Positions 1-8,889 are shown, counted from the stretch's first letter. The stretch: DNA of 64,000 bases from Algoriphagus taiwanensis (GCF_036245645.1 NZ_BTPE01000004.1:186001-250000), one strand, 5' to 3'. Made by a program: numbers and translations. Notes: a model not told the origin generated them from the sequence alone.

Positions 1-1
1 C

Positions 2-424
2 TATTCCGAATGCCGAAAGCTGGATTTTAAGAAAATCCTGAATGATGAGGATAAACCGACCAAACCAAGCGCAAAGGACATGATGATAGTCTCTCTTGGG
101 ACGGGCTCGATCAAAAAGCCGTATCATTTTTCCGAGTTCAAAGATGCCGGGGTATTGAAATGGATTCAGCCGTTGATCGATATTATGATGAGTGGAAACT
201 CCGAGACGGTTGATTATCAATTGGCGAAAATCTATGGTACACTTTCCGGAAAAAATTCGGAAGACTACTATCGAATCGAGCCAAAAATTATCAATGCCAG
301 TTCGGACATGGATAAGGCAGACTTGGGCAATCTCAAAGCCTTGGAAGAAGACGGTAAACTCTCCGTCATGGCTTTCGAAGAAAAGCTGAATGAAATCGCC
401 CAGAAGCTGATCAAGAATGCTTAA
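2..424 (+). CDS. Patatin-like phospholipase, C-terminal part (5' end outside window)
   Basis: The frame is open from the first bases of the window, so this is the 3' end of a longer gene. The visible 140 residues contain the segment SLGTG followed by a stretch ending DYQLAKIYG, which resembles the C-terminal half of bacterial patatin-like acyl hydrolases. The catalytic GxSxG serine and DGG/DGA aspartate would lie upstream and cannot be seen. Members of this family hydrolyse acyl chains from phospholipids; some are CBASS effectors, but no cyclase, E1/E2 or Cap gene follows here, so a defence role is not supported by what is visible. Next gene downstream is on the other strand, beyond an inverted repeat. 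Confidence 0.7.
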   Translation, partial: YSECRKLDFKKILNDEDKPTKPSAKDMMIVSLGTGSIKKPYHFSEFKDAGVLKWIQPLIDIMMSGNSETVDYQLAKIYGTLSGKNSEDYYRIEPKIINASSDMDKADLGNLKALEEDGKLSVMAFEEKLNEIAQKLIKNA

Positions 425-578
425 AAAAATTAGGTTGTCTCAAAAGTAAAGTTTGTCACATTGAGAGAAGTCGAAATGTTTTCTAGAAAACTGGAAATGG
501 CCTTCGATTTCGAGACTCTCGTCTCTCAAGTGCTCAGGCTGACAACGAAACGATTTATGAGACAGCCTCATTTTTCTT
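423..578. repeat. Inverted-repeat element of about 150 bp (MITE/REP-like)
   Basis: The outer arms pair almost perfectly: 427-442 (ttaggttgtctc) against 560-574 (gagacagcct plus flank). Inner segments TTGAGAGA...TCGAAATG (461-478) pair imperfectly with TTTCGAGACTCTCGTCTCTCAA (508-529). No coding potential is seen inside. It sits exactly between the stop of the phospholipase gene and the convergent GlcG-like gene, so it may also act as a bidirectional terminator. Similar short sequences (GAGACAGCCT, GAAGTCGAAATG) are, as far as I recall, dispersed in Cytophagales genomes. Confidence 0.6.
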
Positions 579-581
579 TTT

Positions 582-1040
582 CTAAAATCCCTCAACTCCG
601 GCCAAGGCGATGATTCCGTCCTGAGCGGAGGTGACCCCTGACACTCCAATCGATCCAATGATCACTCCGTCTTTGAAGATGGGGAGTCCTCCTTCTACAC
701 CGACTGCATTGGGTAGAGTTGCGATTCGGCTTCCTCCCTCAGCTTTCATGGCATCTTCAAACACCTTGGTGGGCCGCTTAAAAAAGACAGCGGACTTGGC
801 TTTGGCCAAAGCTACTTCCACAGAGCCTATTTGTACTCCGTCCATTTTCTTGAGCAGGATGGGATGACCTCCATCATCCAGAATAGCAATGACTACATTC
901 CATCCTTCCGCTTTTGCTTTGGCGGCAGCGGATTCATATACCCGCTCTGCGTCGGCTAGACTGAGGTAGGGCTTAGTCTGTCCCAAGACAGAAAAAGAGA
1001 AAAGGCTGAAGACGATTAAAAGAAGGGATTTCATTGACAT
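582..1040 (-). CDS. Secreted GlcG/HbpS family (DUF336) haem-binding-like protein
   Basis: 152 residues with a cleavable signal peptide (hydrophobic residues 5-20, ending VLGQ). The body matches the GlcG/HbpS fold: LSLADAERVYESAAAKA helix, NVVIAILDDGGHP strand, a central SAVFFKRPT segment, and the glycine-rich GGLPIFKDGVIIGSIGVSG near the C terminus. HbpS binds haem in Streptomyces; most family members have no proven function. A second ATG two codons in (1034) is equally possible as start. It is divergent from a Gfo/Idh/MocA oxidoreductase gene, with no operon partner. Confidence 0.85.
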   Translation of the reverse strand: MSMKSLLLIVFSLFSFSVLGQTKPYLSLADAERVYESAAAKAKAEGWNVVIAILDDGGHPILLKKMDGVQIGSVEVALAKAKSAVFFKRPTKVFEDAMKAEGGSRIATLPNAVGVEGGLPIFKDGVIIGSIGVSGVTSAQDGIIALAGVEGF

Positions 1041-1045
1041 GTGGT

Positions 1046-1074
1046 TTGGTTTAGGCTAAAATTACCTAATTTTT
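1046..1074 (+). promoter_or_regulatory. Candidate Bacteroidota sigma-A promoter
   Basis: TTG at 1046-1048 and TAATTTTT at 1067-1074, 18 bases apart, resemble the Bacteroidota -33 TTG / -7 TAnnTTTG pattern. It lies 59 bases upstream of the oxidoreductase start at 1133. One mismatch in the -7 box; not tested. Confidence 0.35.
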
Positions 1075-1132
1075 AGGAGGATTTTCCTGCATCTTTTAAG
1101 CTCAATTCTTTCAAACCTAAATCCCATTTACC

Positions 1133-2233
1133 ATGACAAGCAGACGTGATTCTTTAAAAGCATTAGGAGCAATTGGCGGCCTAAGTTTGATTCAGCCTTC
1201 GGACCTTTGGGCTGGAAATCTTTTTCCCAAACGAAAAAAACTAGGAGTAGCCTTGGTAGGATTGGGCTATTACAGCACAGATCTTTTAGCTCCGGCTTTG
1301 CAAATGACCCAACACTGTTATTTGGCAGGAATTGTCACCGGGACTCCTTCTAAGGCCGAGCAATGGAAAGCCAAGTACAACATCCCGGACAAAAACATTT
1401 ATGATTACGGCAATTTTGACTCCATCAAGGATAATCCGGATATCGATGTCATCTACGTAGTCCTGCCTCCCTCCATGCACAGGGAATATGTGGAGCGCGC
1501 CGCGGCCGCCAAGAAGCAAGTCTGGTGCGAAAAACCCATGGCCGTGACAGCCGAAGATTGTCAGGCAATGATTGATGCCTGCAAGTCCAATGGTGTCAGC
1601 CTCTCTATTGGGTACCGCTGTCAGCATGAGCCCAATACCAAGACCTACGTGCAGCTGATCCGAAGTGGAAAGCTGGGCCAAATCCAATCTGTGGCCTGTG
1701 CTGCCGGCTATCGTGAAAACCGAACTGACCACTGGAAACAAAAGCGGGAAATGGGAGGAGGAGTCATTTATGATATGGGAGTTTATGCAATTCAGGGAGC
1801 AAGATTGGGTACGCAGATGGAACCTATTGAAGTTAAATCAGCCAAGGTGTGGACCGAAAGACCCGAAATCTATAAGGACGGGCTGGGAGAAATCGTGGAG
1901 GCCGAATTGCTTTTTCCAGATGGAGTGACCGGGTGGATCAAAACCTCCTTTGCTGAGAATGTCAATTATCTCCATGTGACCGGCGCCAACGGAAAGCTCG
2001 AAATGGCACCTTTCTCCTCCTACGCAGGCAACAAAGGAAAAAGCCCCTTCGGTGAAATCAATTATCCCTACGAGGTGCCTTGGCAGCAAGCCAACCAAAT
2101 GGATCAGGATGCTTTGGCGATTTTGAACAAGCAGCCCATGCCTGTTCCCGGAGAGGAAGGACTTAGAGACATACGGATAGTGGAGGCCATTCTGGAAAGT
2201 GCCAAGTCTGGCAAACCAGTGAAAATAGCCTAA
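1133..2233 (+). CDS. Gfo/Idh/MocA family oxidoreductase, Tat-exported
   Basis: 366 residues. The N terminus (SRRDSLKALGAIGG) is a twin-arginine signal, so the enzyme is probably folded with its cofactor and exported to the periplasm, like glucose-fructose oxidoreductase. A Rossmann NAD(P) fold follows (KLGVALVGLGYYS, about residues 36-48), then the family's catalytic lysine motif W-C-E-K-P (about 130-134) and the C-terminal alpha/beta substrate domain with GGGVIYDMGVYAIQGAR. The sugar substrate cannot be told from sequence. A second Tat-exported paralogue lies at 7492-8862, but the two are not in one operon. Confidence 0.88.
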   Translation: MTSRRDSLKALGAIGGLSLIQPSDLWAGNLFPKRKKLGVALVGLGYYSTDLLAPALQMTQHCYLAGIVTGTPSKAEQWKAKYNIPDKNIYDYGNFDSIKDNPDIDVIYVVLPPSMHREYVERAAAAKKQVWCEKPMAVTAEDCQAMIDACKSNGVSLSIGYRCQHEPNTKTYVQLIRSGKLGQIQSVACAAGYRENRTDHWKQKREMGGGVIYDMGVYAIQGARLGTQMEPIEVKSAKVWTERPEIYKDGLGEIVEAELLFPDGVTGWIKTSFAENVNYLHVTGANGKLEMAPFSSYAGNKGKSPFGEINYPYEVPWQQANQMDQDALAILNKQPMPVPGEEGLRDIRIVEAILESAKSGKPVKIA

Positions 2234-2362
2234 TGATCAGGATATTTTCTGGCGTTTTGAACTTTGGACGATGCATTTTCCAAATCAGTTGAAGGCCTGA
2301 CTTTCATCATATTTCTTTTGGGTTTTTGATCCTAGTATTGGGAAAGTAAAAATCGAATTCCA

Positions 2363-2818
2363 ATGACTACGACCCGAATTGCCAAGCCCAGTATTCTTCA
2401 TGCCTGTATCATCAAGCAGCAATTGACCATCGATGATTTTGAAAAGGAAGTTCTTTCACTAAGAACTGAAATCACTGATCATTCAGAAATAGCAAGTCAG
2501 GAGCATCGGGGGGGTGCTGAGCGAAATGAGATGCTGGTGCGAATGGAAAAAGAATTGACCTTTTTAAAAAATGAACTTCGGGTTCTTGAAAATATAGATC
2601 CTGAACTAGAGCATAATCAAGTGCAACTTGGGGCAGTGGTCATCACCGATCAGCGGATTTTTTTCATTTCCACCTCAGTAGAGTTGGTAGAAGTGAATGG
2701 GCATTGTCTGTATGGTATCTCTACCAAAGCGCCGATTTTCGCTTCCATGAGAGGTAAAAAAACCGGCGATGCTTTTGAGCATGCCGGGGTTCGATACTTG
2801 ATTTTGGATGTGTATTGA
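2363..2818 (+). CDS. GreA/GreB-like C-terminal domain protein
   Basis: 151 residues. Residues about 15-75 form a charged helix pair (probable coiled coil), and residues 88-151 resemble the FKBP-like C-terminal domain of GreA/GreB: LGAVVITDQRIFFIS, GISTKAPIFASMRGK and GDAFEHAG. GreA-type factors bind RNA polymerase through this domain and insert the coiled coil into the secondary channel to stimulate transcript cleavage. The coiled coil here is short and diverged, lacking an obvious acidic tip match, so it may modulate polymerase rather than cleave. Such proteins are sometimes mislabelled 3-oxoacyl-ACP synthase. Converges with the rhodanese gene with a 1-base gap. Confidence 0.7.
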   Translation: MTTTRIAKPSILHACIIKQQLTIDDFEKEVLSLRTEITDHSEIASQEHRGGAERNEMLVRMEKELTFLKNELRVLENIDPELEHNQVQLGAVVITDQRIFFISTSVELVEVNGHCLYGISTKAPIFASMRGKKTGDAFEHAGVRYLILDVY

Positions 2819-2819
2819 T

Positions 2820-3233
2820 TTATTGAGTGATCGGCAATCCACTCTGATACCAGGCCTGAATGCCTCCCTGAAGGTGATAGACTTTGGTAAATCCCTGCTG
2901 ACTGAGTAATCTGGCAGCCTCCAGACTTCGTGCACCTACAGCACAGTAGAGGTAGATCTCTTGGTCTTTGGGATACTCAAGGGCCTTGGAAAGGAAGTTG
3001 GACTGGTAAAAGTCAAGTTCCACAGCATTGGCAATTTTTCCTTGGGCAATTTCTCCGGGAGTTCTCACATCCAGAATGATTCCTCCGGAGCTTTTTTCCT
3101 GAAAATCCTTGGGGCTGAGATTGATCACTTCAACTAGGCTTGCTGAATGGGCTGACTCTTGATTGGATTTTTCTGAAGAGCAGGAAGAAAAAAGAATCAA
3201 AGAAGCTAAAATGATGGCGGACAGGTATTTCAT
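2820..3233 (-). CDS. Rhodanese-like domain lipoprotein
   Basis: 137 residues. The lipobox LFSSC places the lipidated cysteine at about residue 18, so the protein is anchored in the envelope. The rest is one rhodanese domain: IILDVRTPGEIAQGKI (about 52-67) and the active-site loop CAVGARS (Cys97), which has the six-residue length typical of sulfurtransferases and keeps its catalytic cysteine. It ends in GGIQAWYQSGLPI. A periplasmic sulfur carrier or sulfane-sulfur role is plausible. It follows proA on the same strand with a 71-base gap and could be co-transcribed. Confidence 0.9.
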   Translation of the reverse strand: MKYLSAIILASLILFSSCSSEKSNQESAHSASLVEVINLSPKDFQEKSSGGIILDVRTPGEIAQGKIANAVELDFYQSNFLSKALEYPKDQEIYLYCAVGARSLEAARLLSQQGFTKVYHLQGGIQAWYQSGLPITQ

Positions 3234-3304
3234 GAGTTTGCGTTTGCTGCAAAGCTAAGAGGAATTCCAGCCTAGATTCGGTGATATTGGGCACAAAGCC
3301 GGAA

Positions 3305-4552
3305 TTAGCTGCGAACTTGTCCCTGTCCTTGGATCAGCCATTTGTAGCTGGTCAATTCCCGCAATGCCATCGGACCTCGGGCATGGAGTTTTTGGGTGGA
3401 AATCCCGATTTCCGCCCCAAGTCCAAACTGGTTCCCATCCGTAAAAGCAGTGGAAGCATTGACATAAACGGCAGCAGCGTCCACCTCTCTGAGGAATCGG
3501 TTGATGTTTTCCTTGCTTTCGGAGAGAATGGCTTCAGAGTGCTTGGAGGAGAAAGTGGAAATATGATCCAAAGCCTCATCCAAGTCTGATACAGTCTTGA
3601 TGGCTAGCTTCAGACTGAGAAATTCGGTTCCAAAATGCTTTTCTTCGGCAGGATGAATTTGGGGGTGATTTGGCAGGACTGTTAGAGCTTGATCATCCGC
3701 AAAAATCTCCACTCCTACATCTACCATGGGATAGATCAGTTTTTCCAGATGAGGAAGTTGGCTTTGGTGGATGATCAGACAATCCAGAGAATTGCAGACG
3801 CTGGGACGGCGGGTCTTTGCATTGAAAAGAATGGCTTGGGCTTGATCCAGATCGGCCGATTCGTCCACATAAGTATGGACGATACCAGCCCCAGTTTCGA
3901 TTACGGGTACTTTTGCGTTTTGTCTCACAAAATCAATCAAGCCCTGAGAACCTCTCGGAATAATCACATCCACCAATCCTACTGCCTCTAACAAGGCTTT
4001 TGTAGCTGCTCTGTCAGGAGGCAAAAGTTGAAATGCCTCTTTGGGAAACCCGTGCCTTTCCACCACCTGATGGATTAGACTCATGATGGCACGGTTGGAA
4101 AAGTCTGCATCAGACCCTCCCTTCAAAACCAATCCGTTTCCGGATTTCAGCGCCAAAGAAAACACGTCAAAAGTGACATTGGGCCTAGCCTCGTAGATGA
4201 TGCCGATGACTCCCAGCGGCACTGTCACTTTACTCAGCTTCAGTCCGTTTTCCAGGCTTTTCTCTTCCAGTACTAATCCCAAAGGACTAGCCAGATTGGC
4301 TACCTGTCGGATTTCCTCAGCAATGCTATGTATCCTGCTTTCAGTAAGCAGGAGTCGATCATACATGGGATTGGATTGATCCATGCGATCGAGGTCTTTT
4401 TGATTTTCAGAAAGGAGAAAGGGAGTCTTTTCCTCTGCCAATTCAGCCAAATCGGATAGAATCACCCGAATCTGCTGATCTTCCAAATGAATCAGCTTTC
4501 GGCTGTTTTTTTGGACGGCTTCGAAGATGGATTGGTACTCAGTCATGGTCAA
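3305..4552 (-). CDS. proA: Glutamate-5-semialdehyde dehydrogenase (gamma-glutamyl phosphate reductase)
   Basis: 415 residues, full length for the family. ProA reduces gamma-glutamyl phosphate to glutamate-5-semialdehyde with NADPH, the second step of proline synthesis. Diagnostic segments include EARPNVTFDVFSLALKSGN, the catalytic cysteine in KTRRPSVCNSLD and the C-terminal GLGAEIGISTQKLHARGP. The start codon lies inside the end of proB (14-base overlap), which supports translational coupling; an in-frame ATG two codons later (4546) is an alternative. Confidence 0.97.
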   Translation of the reverse strand: MTMTEYQSIFEAVQKNSRKLIHLEDQQIRVILSDLAELAEEKTPFLLSENQKDLDRMDQSNPMYDRLLLTESRIHSIAEEIRQVANLASPLGLVLEEKSLENGLKLSKVTVPLGVIGIIYEARPNVTFDVFSLALKSGNGLVLKGGSDADFSNRAIMSLIHQVVERHGFPKEAFQLLPPDRAATKALLEAVGLVDVIIPRGSQGLIDFVRQNAKVPVIETGAGIVHTYVDESADLDQAQAILFNAKTRRPSVCNSLDCLIIHQSQLPHLEKLIYPMVDVGVEIFADDQALTVLPNHPQIHPAEEKHFGTEFLSLKLAIKTVSDLDEALDHISTFSSKHSEAILSESKENINRFLREVDAAAVYVNASTAFTDGNQFGLGAEIGISTQKLHARGPMALRELTSYKWLIQGQGQVRS

Positions 4553-5639
4553 AGAGGTAGAGGTAGTCGTAGTGGATCAGGGCTTTTTGGTTTTTCAGAC
4601 CTATCCGTTCCAAGGCAAGTTTGGAGGAGTATTCTGCTCTGCCAAGACCGATTTTGGTTCCTTTATCGTCACGAATCAGAAGAATGTCCCCTTTGGAAAA
4701 TTCCCCTGCAATCTGAGTGATACCGACAGGCAATAAGCTACGGATGACAGATGAGGTCAGCGAGGACTTCGCCCCTTCGTTTATGGTGATTTCTCCTTTG
4801 TAATATTGGGCTCCATGGGCCAGCCATTTTTTTGCGGCCTGTTTTACCTTTTTGGGTTCAAACCAGGTACATCTGAGTTTTTGCTTCGCAAATTCTTCCA
4901 ACACACCCTCTCGCTTGCCATTGGCGATAATTACCTGAATTCCCAAATCTGCAGATTTCTTGGCCATGGCGTACTTGGTCAGCATGCCTCCTCGTCCAAA
5001 GGAGGACTTGGTAGCAGAAATGTATTGCGTCATCTCGGGGAGGGAGGAAGAGATCTGTTCGATGAGTTCAGAACCGGGTTCGGAGGGTGGTCCGGTGAAG
5101 ATGCCATCCACGTTGGTAAGCAGCAAAAGCGTATCTGCATTGAGCATAGCGGCAGTCAAGCTAGCCAATTCGTCGTTGTCCGTAAACATCAGCTCGGTGA
5201 TGGTCACCGTGTCATTTTCATTGACGATGGGTAAAATCCCCTGCTGAAGTAGAGCCTCGAGGCAGTTTTTCATGTTGAGAAAATGCTTCCGGTCCCGAAA
5301 ATCCTCCTTGGTGACTAAAATCTGCGCAATGGGCTGTTCCAGCTTTCCAAACAAATCTTGGTATTGATTGATCAGACGGATTTGGCCTGTGGCCGCCCAA
5401 ATCTGCTTTTTGATCACTGGATTGAGTTTTTCCGAAAGAGGAAGAGCCTGTCTTCCAAAAGCTACCGCTCCTGAACTGACCAATACGACCTTTTTTCCTG
5501 CCTGAATCAAATCATGAATGCCCTTGACCAAATGTGCCATTCTCTCCAAATCCGGCAAGCCATTGGACTGGGTCAGGACATTGGAGCCAATTTTGATGAT
5601 AATGACTTTTGGAGTGTGCATTCTTTGAAAAATTTCCAT
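4539..5639 (-). CDS. proB: Glutamate 5-kinase with PUA domain
   Basis: 366 residues. ProB phosphorylates glutamate as the first, usually feedback-inhibited, step of proline synthesis. The amino acid kinase domain covers about residues 8-265 (KIGSNVLT, VLVSSGAVAFG, PIVNENDTV, FTDNDELA, GRGGMLTKYAMAKK), and a PUA domain fills about 280-360 (SLLPVGITQIAGEFSKGDIL). The start could also be Met7 (5621), giving MHTPKVIIIKIGS. Upstream is a 220-base region without genes before the toxin-antitoxin pair. No attenuator or regulatory site was recognised. Confidence 0.97.
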   Translation of the reverse strand: MEIFQRMHTPKVIIIKIGSNVLTQSNGLPDLERMAHLVKGIHDLIQAGKKVVLVSSGAVAFGRQALPLSEKLNPVIKKQIWAATGQIRLINQYQDLFGKLEQPIAQILVTKEDFRDRKHFLNMKNCLEALLQQGILPIVNENDTVTITELMFTDNDELASLTAAMLNADTLLLLTNVDGIFTGPPSEPGSELIEQISSSLPEMTQYISATKSSFGRGGMLTKYAMAKKSADLGIQVIIANGKREGVLEEFAKQKLRCTWFEPKKVKQAAKKWLAHGAQYYKGEITINEGAKSSLTSSVIRSLLPVGITQIAGEFSKGDILLIRDDKGTKIGLGRAEYSSKLALERIGLKNQKALIHYDYLYLFDHD

Positions 5640-5860
5640 GAAAGTAATTGATTCAATAAGGAATTGCTAAAAAAGTTGGTTTTTGAGTTGAGAAATGGAA
5701 ATGGAGGTGGAATACTGTGGAAATACCATGGAAATACAATCGTAATAAAGCGCATCGCGCTGAGATCAATGGTTGGGGTTTCTCGAGATACCTTAAACAA
5801 TCAATGAGATAAAGCAAATCCTTTCATCGGACTTCACGATTTTGGATCTACTCGTATAGG

Positions 5861-6145
5861 TTATTTAAATTTTTTCTTGGGGTTTTTCCGGACATCAAAA
5901 AATGACAAGATGATCATTTTATTCCCTCGGATTCTGTAAAGGATTCTGGTTTGAGGCGAAAGTTGAAATCCTCTGATATCGCTAGTTTCAACCATTCCTA
6001 TATAAGGCTGCGTTTTCAGAATTTTAAAAATCTCATCCACTTTATGGATAAATTCTTTGGCAGTATTTTCTCCCCATTTAGAGCTGATGTATTTCACAAT
6101 GGAATCAAAATTTCTCTCAGCCCTTGGAGTGACGAAGACTTCCAC
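5861..6145 (-). CDS. RelE/ParE-family type II toxin
   Basis: 94 residues if translation starts at the GTG at 6145. That GTG shares its G with the antitoxin's TAG stop (TAGTG), a classic stop-start coupling, and gives the usual family opening MEVFVTPRAERNFDSIVKYI. A TTG at 6172 would add nine residues but is less likely. The core matches ParE/RelE toxins: helix pair, then QPYIGMVE, and the strands RILYRI and MIILSFFDVRKNP near the end. ParE toxins poison gyrase and RelE cuts mRNA; the family alone does not decide which. The antitoxin gene precedes it. Confidence 0.87.
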   Translation of the reverse strand: MEVFVTPRAERNFDSIVKYISSKWGENTAKEFIHKVDEIFKILKTQPYIGMVETSDIRGFQLSPQTRILYRIRGNKMIILSFFDVRKNPKKKFK

Positions 6146-6375
6146 TAGTATTTTTTCTTTAGACTGTCCCAAGCAATCAAGCTCTTGTCATCTTCGGCTT
6201 CATTATAGGATAAATAGATTTCATTTTTTTGCTCATCCGTTAATGATTTCCAGAATTCGCCTTCCTTTGTATCTTCTCTTTGCTTAAGGAAATCATAAAC
6301 TGTTTGTAAGAGTTGTTCATTATCAATTCGTTCTATGATTTTTCGGAGGTCTGATTTAAGTTGTATCGCACCCAT
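6145..6375 (-). CDS. Antitoxin of ParE/RelE-type module
   Basis: 76 residues, charged and helical, first gene of a two-gene unit whose second gene is a ParE/RelE toxin. The N-terminal part (LKSDLRKIIERIDNEQLLQTVYDFL) looks like a helical dimerisation segment; the C-terminal part (EIYLSYNEAEDDKSLIAWDSL) resembles the toxin-wrapping tail seen in Bacteroidota antitoxins of this type. No recognisable ribbon-helix-helix or HTH DNA-binding domain, so self-regulation is unclear. Function is assigned mainly by position and overlap with the toxin. Confidence 0.8.
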   Translation of the reverse strand: MGAIQLKSDLRKIIERIDNEQLLQTVYDFLKQREDTKEGEFWKSLTDEQKNEIYLSYNEAEDDKSLIAWDSLKKKY

Positions 6376-6484
6376 TGTACTTTATTTTGGCTAAATCAAA
6401 TTTAACTATTCGCGTGATAGGATTAAAGATAAACCTTGAATCCTTACCATCTTCGATTTAAAATCTCAAGCCTAAAATTTCAAA

Positions 6485-7342
6485 TCACAAAAACGCCATA
6501 CTCATCGTTCCCATAAGCATTAAAAGTTTAGCCCATGCGGAGAGTTGGGTGAAATGATTTTTTCGGTCAGAGCGATAGACTTTCCACATAAATAAGCAGA
6601 AGACTATCCCCAAAACCCCAAAAAACACGAATAGGTGGGAATTGTTGATTTGGAAAGTCACAGTCAAAATTGCTCCTACAAATGTGATTGCAATGGCGAA
6701 GATGACTTGCTTGGTTTTGCGGAAGCCAATGACAATCGGTAGGGTTCGGCATCCGTGTTTTCTGTCTCCTGGTCTATCCTCGATGTCCTTGATGATTTCC
6801 CGGATTAAGTTCAGAAAAAAGGCAAACATGGCGTAAGTAAAGACTAAAAGCTCATTTTTCTGATAGTAAAATGCGATCAGATAAATGGCCAATCCTGTCA
6901 AAAAAGCCACGGTGAGGTTTCCGATAAAAGGCTCCCGCTTTAGGCGATTGCTATACAGCCAAAGGAGAAAAGCTGCAAAGAAGTTAATCAGGGCCATTCT
7001 TGGGGCAATCAAATAACCCAATCCTATAGCCGTGAAATTGAATACGGTATGCAAGACAATCACCACCCGTCTTTTGATTCCTTTGCCTACAACTACTTCA
7101 TGGGGCCGGTTGACATAGTCGATTTTGACATCGTAATAGTCATTGATCATATAGCCAGCTGCGGTGATAATGACCGTAGACAAAATCAAAAGGTACAGGC
7201 GGTAATCCTGAAGGACAGGCAGGCCTTGGGCATTGGTTTCCACCAGAAAATAGGCAGTCATCCCCTGAGCAAATGCTACCAGGAGCAGATTGATCGGCCT
7301 GCTTATCCTGAAAAGTCCCCGCACTGAGAGTGTCCGTTCCAT
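6485..7342 (-). CDS. UbiA-family prenyltransferase (geranylgeranylglycerol-phosphate transferase-like)
   Basis: 285 residues with about eight to nine membrane segments. Both Asp-rich Mg-diphosphate motifs of the UbiA superfamily are present: NDYYDVKID (about 67-75) and DIEDRPGDRKHG (about 185-196). RISRPINLLLVAFAQG near the N terminus is typical of the branch annotated in Bacteroidota as geranylgeranylglycerol-phosphate geranylgeranyltransferase, but menaquinone or other prenylation is not excluded. The gene is monocistronic here; neighbours do not point to a substrate. Confidence 0.82.
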   Translation of the reverse strand: MERTLSVRGLFRISRPINLLLVAFAQGMTAYFLVETNAQGLPVLQDYRLYLLILSTVIITAAGYMINDYYDVKIDYVNRPHEVVVGKGIKRRVVIVLHTVFNFTAIGLGYLIAPRMALINFFAAFLLWLYSNRLKREPFIGNLTVAFLTGLAIYLIAFYYQKNELLVFTYAMFAFFLNLIREIIKDIEDRPGDRKHGCRTLPIVIGFRKTKQVIFAIAITFVGAILTVTFQINNSHLFVFFGVLGIVFCLFMWKVYRSDRKNHFTQLSAWAKLLMLMGTMSMAFL

Positions 7343-7491
7343 TTTTTGATTTCTTGGGTGTAAAAATAGATGAAAAACTAAGCTGTGAATGGTTTTTTGC
7401 CATTCTCGGAACAGGAAAATCGATTCCGTAAAATTTTATTCCATCCTTTTTTCATTTTCCTAACTTGAAATCACAATAAAACTCAAAGACC

Positions 7492-8862
7492 ATGAAAAGT
7501 AAACTGCTTCAATCCAGAAGAGATTTCATAGCCAAAACAGGCGGCGCATTAGCCGGTTCCCTTTTTATCCATCCCCTTGCCGAGGCTCTGACTCTTTTTG
7601 ACAGACCTGGAGAAAAAATGAAATTGGCCCTTGTGGGTACTGGAGTGAGAGGGCTCGCTATGTGGGGAAGGGAAGTGGTCCGTGCCTACCAGAATCAAAT
7701 TGAATTCGTGGGCTTGGCAGACAAAAACGAAGGAAGACTGGCCTACGGCAAATCCTACATGGGCGTAAGCTGTCCTACTTTTCTAGATACGGACAAAATG
7801 CTCGCTGAAACCAAACCTGATGTCCTGATTGTGACTACCATGGATAGCACTCACCATGAGTTTATCGTGAAAGGGCTGATGGCAGGGATGAATGTGATCT
7901 CTGAAAAACCCATGACCACAGATGAGCAAAGAATGCAGGCTATTTTGGATGCAGAGCGAAAGTCCGGCAAAAAACTGATCGTCACCTTCAACTACCGCTA
8001 TTCCCCTCATCGACAAAAGCTCTATGAACTCCTTCGAGCCGGAGAGATCGGAGACATCACTTCCGTGGACTTCCACTGGTACCTGGATACCTCCCATGGA
8101 GCGGACTATTTCCGCAGATGGCATGGGCACCGGGAGTTTGGAGGTACGCTGCTAGTACACAAGTCCACGCACCATTTCGATTTGCTCAACTGGTGGCTGG
8201 ATTCCGATCCGGAAGAGGTATTTGCCTATGGCTCCTTGGAGTTTTATGGGAAAAACGGTCCATTCCGATCCACTACCTGCCGAGGCTGTCCTCACGCGTC
8301 GAAGTGTGATTTCTATTGGGATATCACCAAAAGTGATCACCTGACCAAGCTCTACGTGGACAATGAAAAATACGACGGCTATCATCGGGATGGCTGTGTA
8401 TTCCGTGAAAGCATCGATATCTACGACAAGATGGCCGTGCAGATCAAGTACAAAAACAACGTGCAGGTCAGCTATTCACTTACGACTTATTCTCCTTACG
8501 AGGGCTATCGAATTGCATTTAACGGGACCAAAGGCCGCTTGGAAGCCTGGATCAAGGAAAGCCAACCTTGGGATGAGAAAAATGAGGATGAAATCGTTTT
8601 GGTCAAAAACTTCGGAGAGCGCTACCTCATCACCGTGCCTCAAGGTGGTGGTGGACATGGGGGTGGAGATACCCGATTGAAGGATAAACTATTCCTGGAC
8701 ACCAATGCGCCTGATCCATGGAGACAGTCTGCGGGAAGCCGGGATGGGGCCATGTCCTGCTTGGTGGGAATTGCCGCACGCAAATCCATCGAGCAAGGCA
8801 AACCGATCAAAGTTCAAGACTTAACGGATATTCCGCTTCAGGCAAGTGGGAGAGGAGCTTGA
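7492..8862 (+). CDS. Gfo/Idh/MocA family oxidoreductase, Tat-exported, long form
   Basis: 456 residues. Starts with a twin-arginine signal (SRRDFIAKTGGALAG), then a Rossmann fold (KLALVGTGVRG) and the catalytic lysine motif SEKPMTTDE (about 139-147). The C-terminal domain carries GGTLLVHKSTHHFDLLNWW and, unusually, a four-cysteine patch CRGCPHASKC (about 263-272) that could bind a metal. Length is 90 residues more than the paralogue at 1133. Periplasmic sugar oxidation or reduction is likely; the substrate is unknown. A strong terminator follows. Confidence 0.87.
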   Translation: MKSKLLQSRRDFIAKTGGALAGSLFIHPLAEALTLFDRPGEKMKLALVGTGVRGLAMWGREVVRAYQNQIEFVGLADKNEGRLAYGKSYMGVSCPTFLDTDKMLAETKPDVLIVTTMDSTHHEFIVKGLMAGMNVISEKPMTTDEQRMQAILDAERKSGKKLIVTFNYRYSPHRQKLYELLRAGEIGDITSVDFHWYLDTSHGADYFRRWHGHREFGGTLLVHKSTHHFDLLNWWLDSDPEEVFAYGSLEFYGKNGPFRSTTCRGCPHASKCDFYWDITKSDHLTKLYVDNEKYDGYHRDGCVFRESIDIYDKMAVQIKYKNNVQVSYSLTTYSPYEGYRIAFNGTKGRLEAWIKESQPWDEKNEDEIVLVKNFGERYLITVPQGGGGHGGGDTRLKDKLFLDTNAPDPWRQSAGSRDGAMSCLVGIAARKSIEQGKPIKVQDLTDIPLQASGRGA

Positions 8863-8889
8863 GGATTTCGGATATCAGATTTTTGATTT

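Noticed and set aside
2..424. CBASS defence system at the window start
   Set aside because: Only the tail of a patatin-like gene is visible and no cyclase or Cap gene follows.
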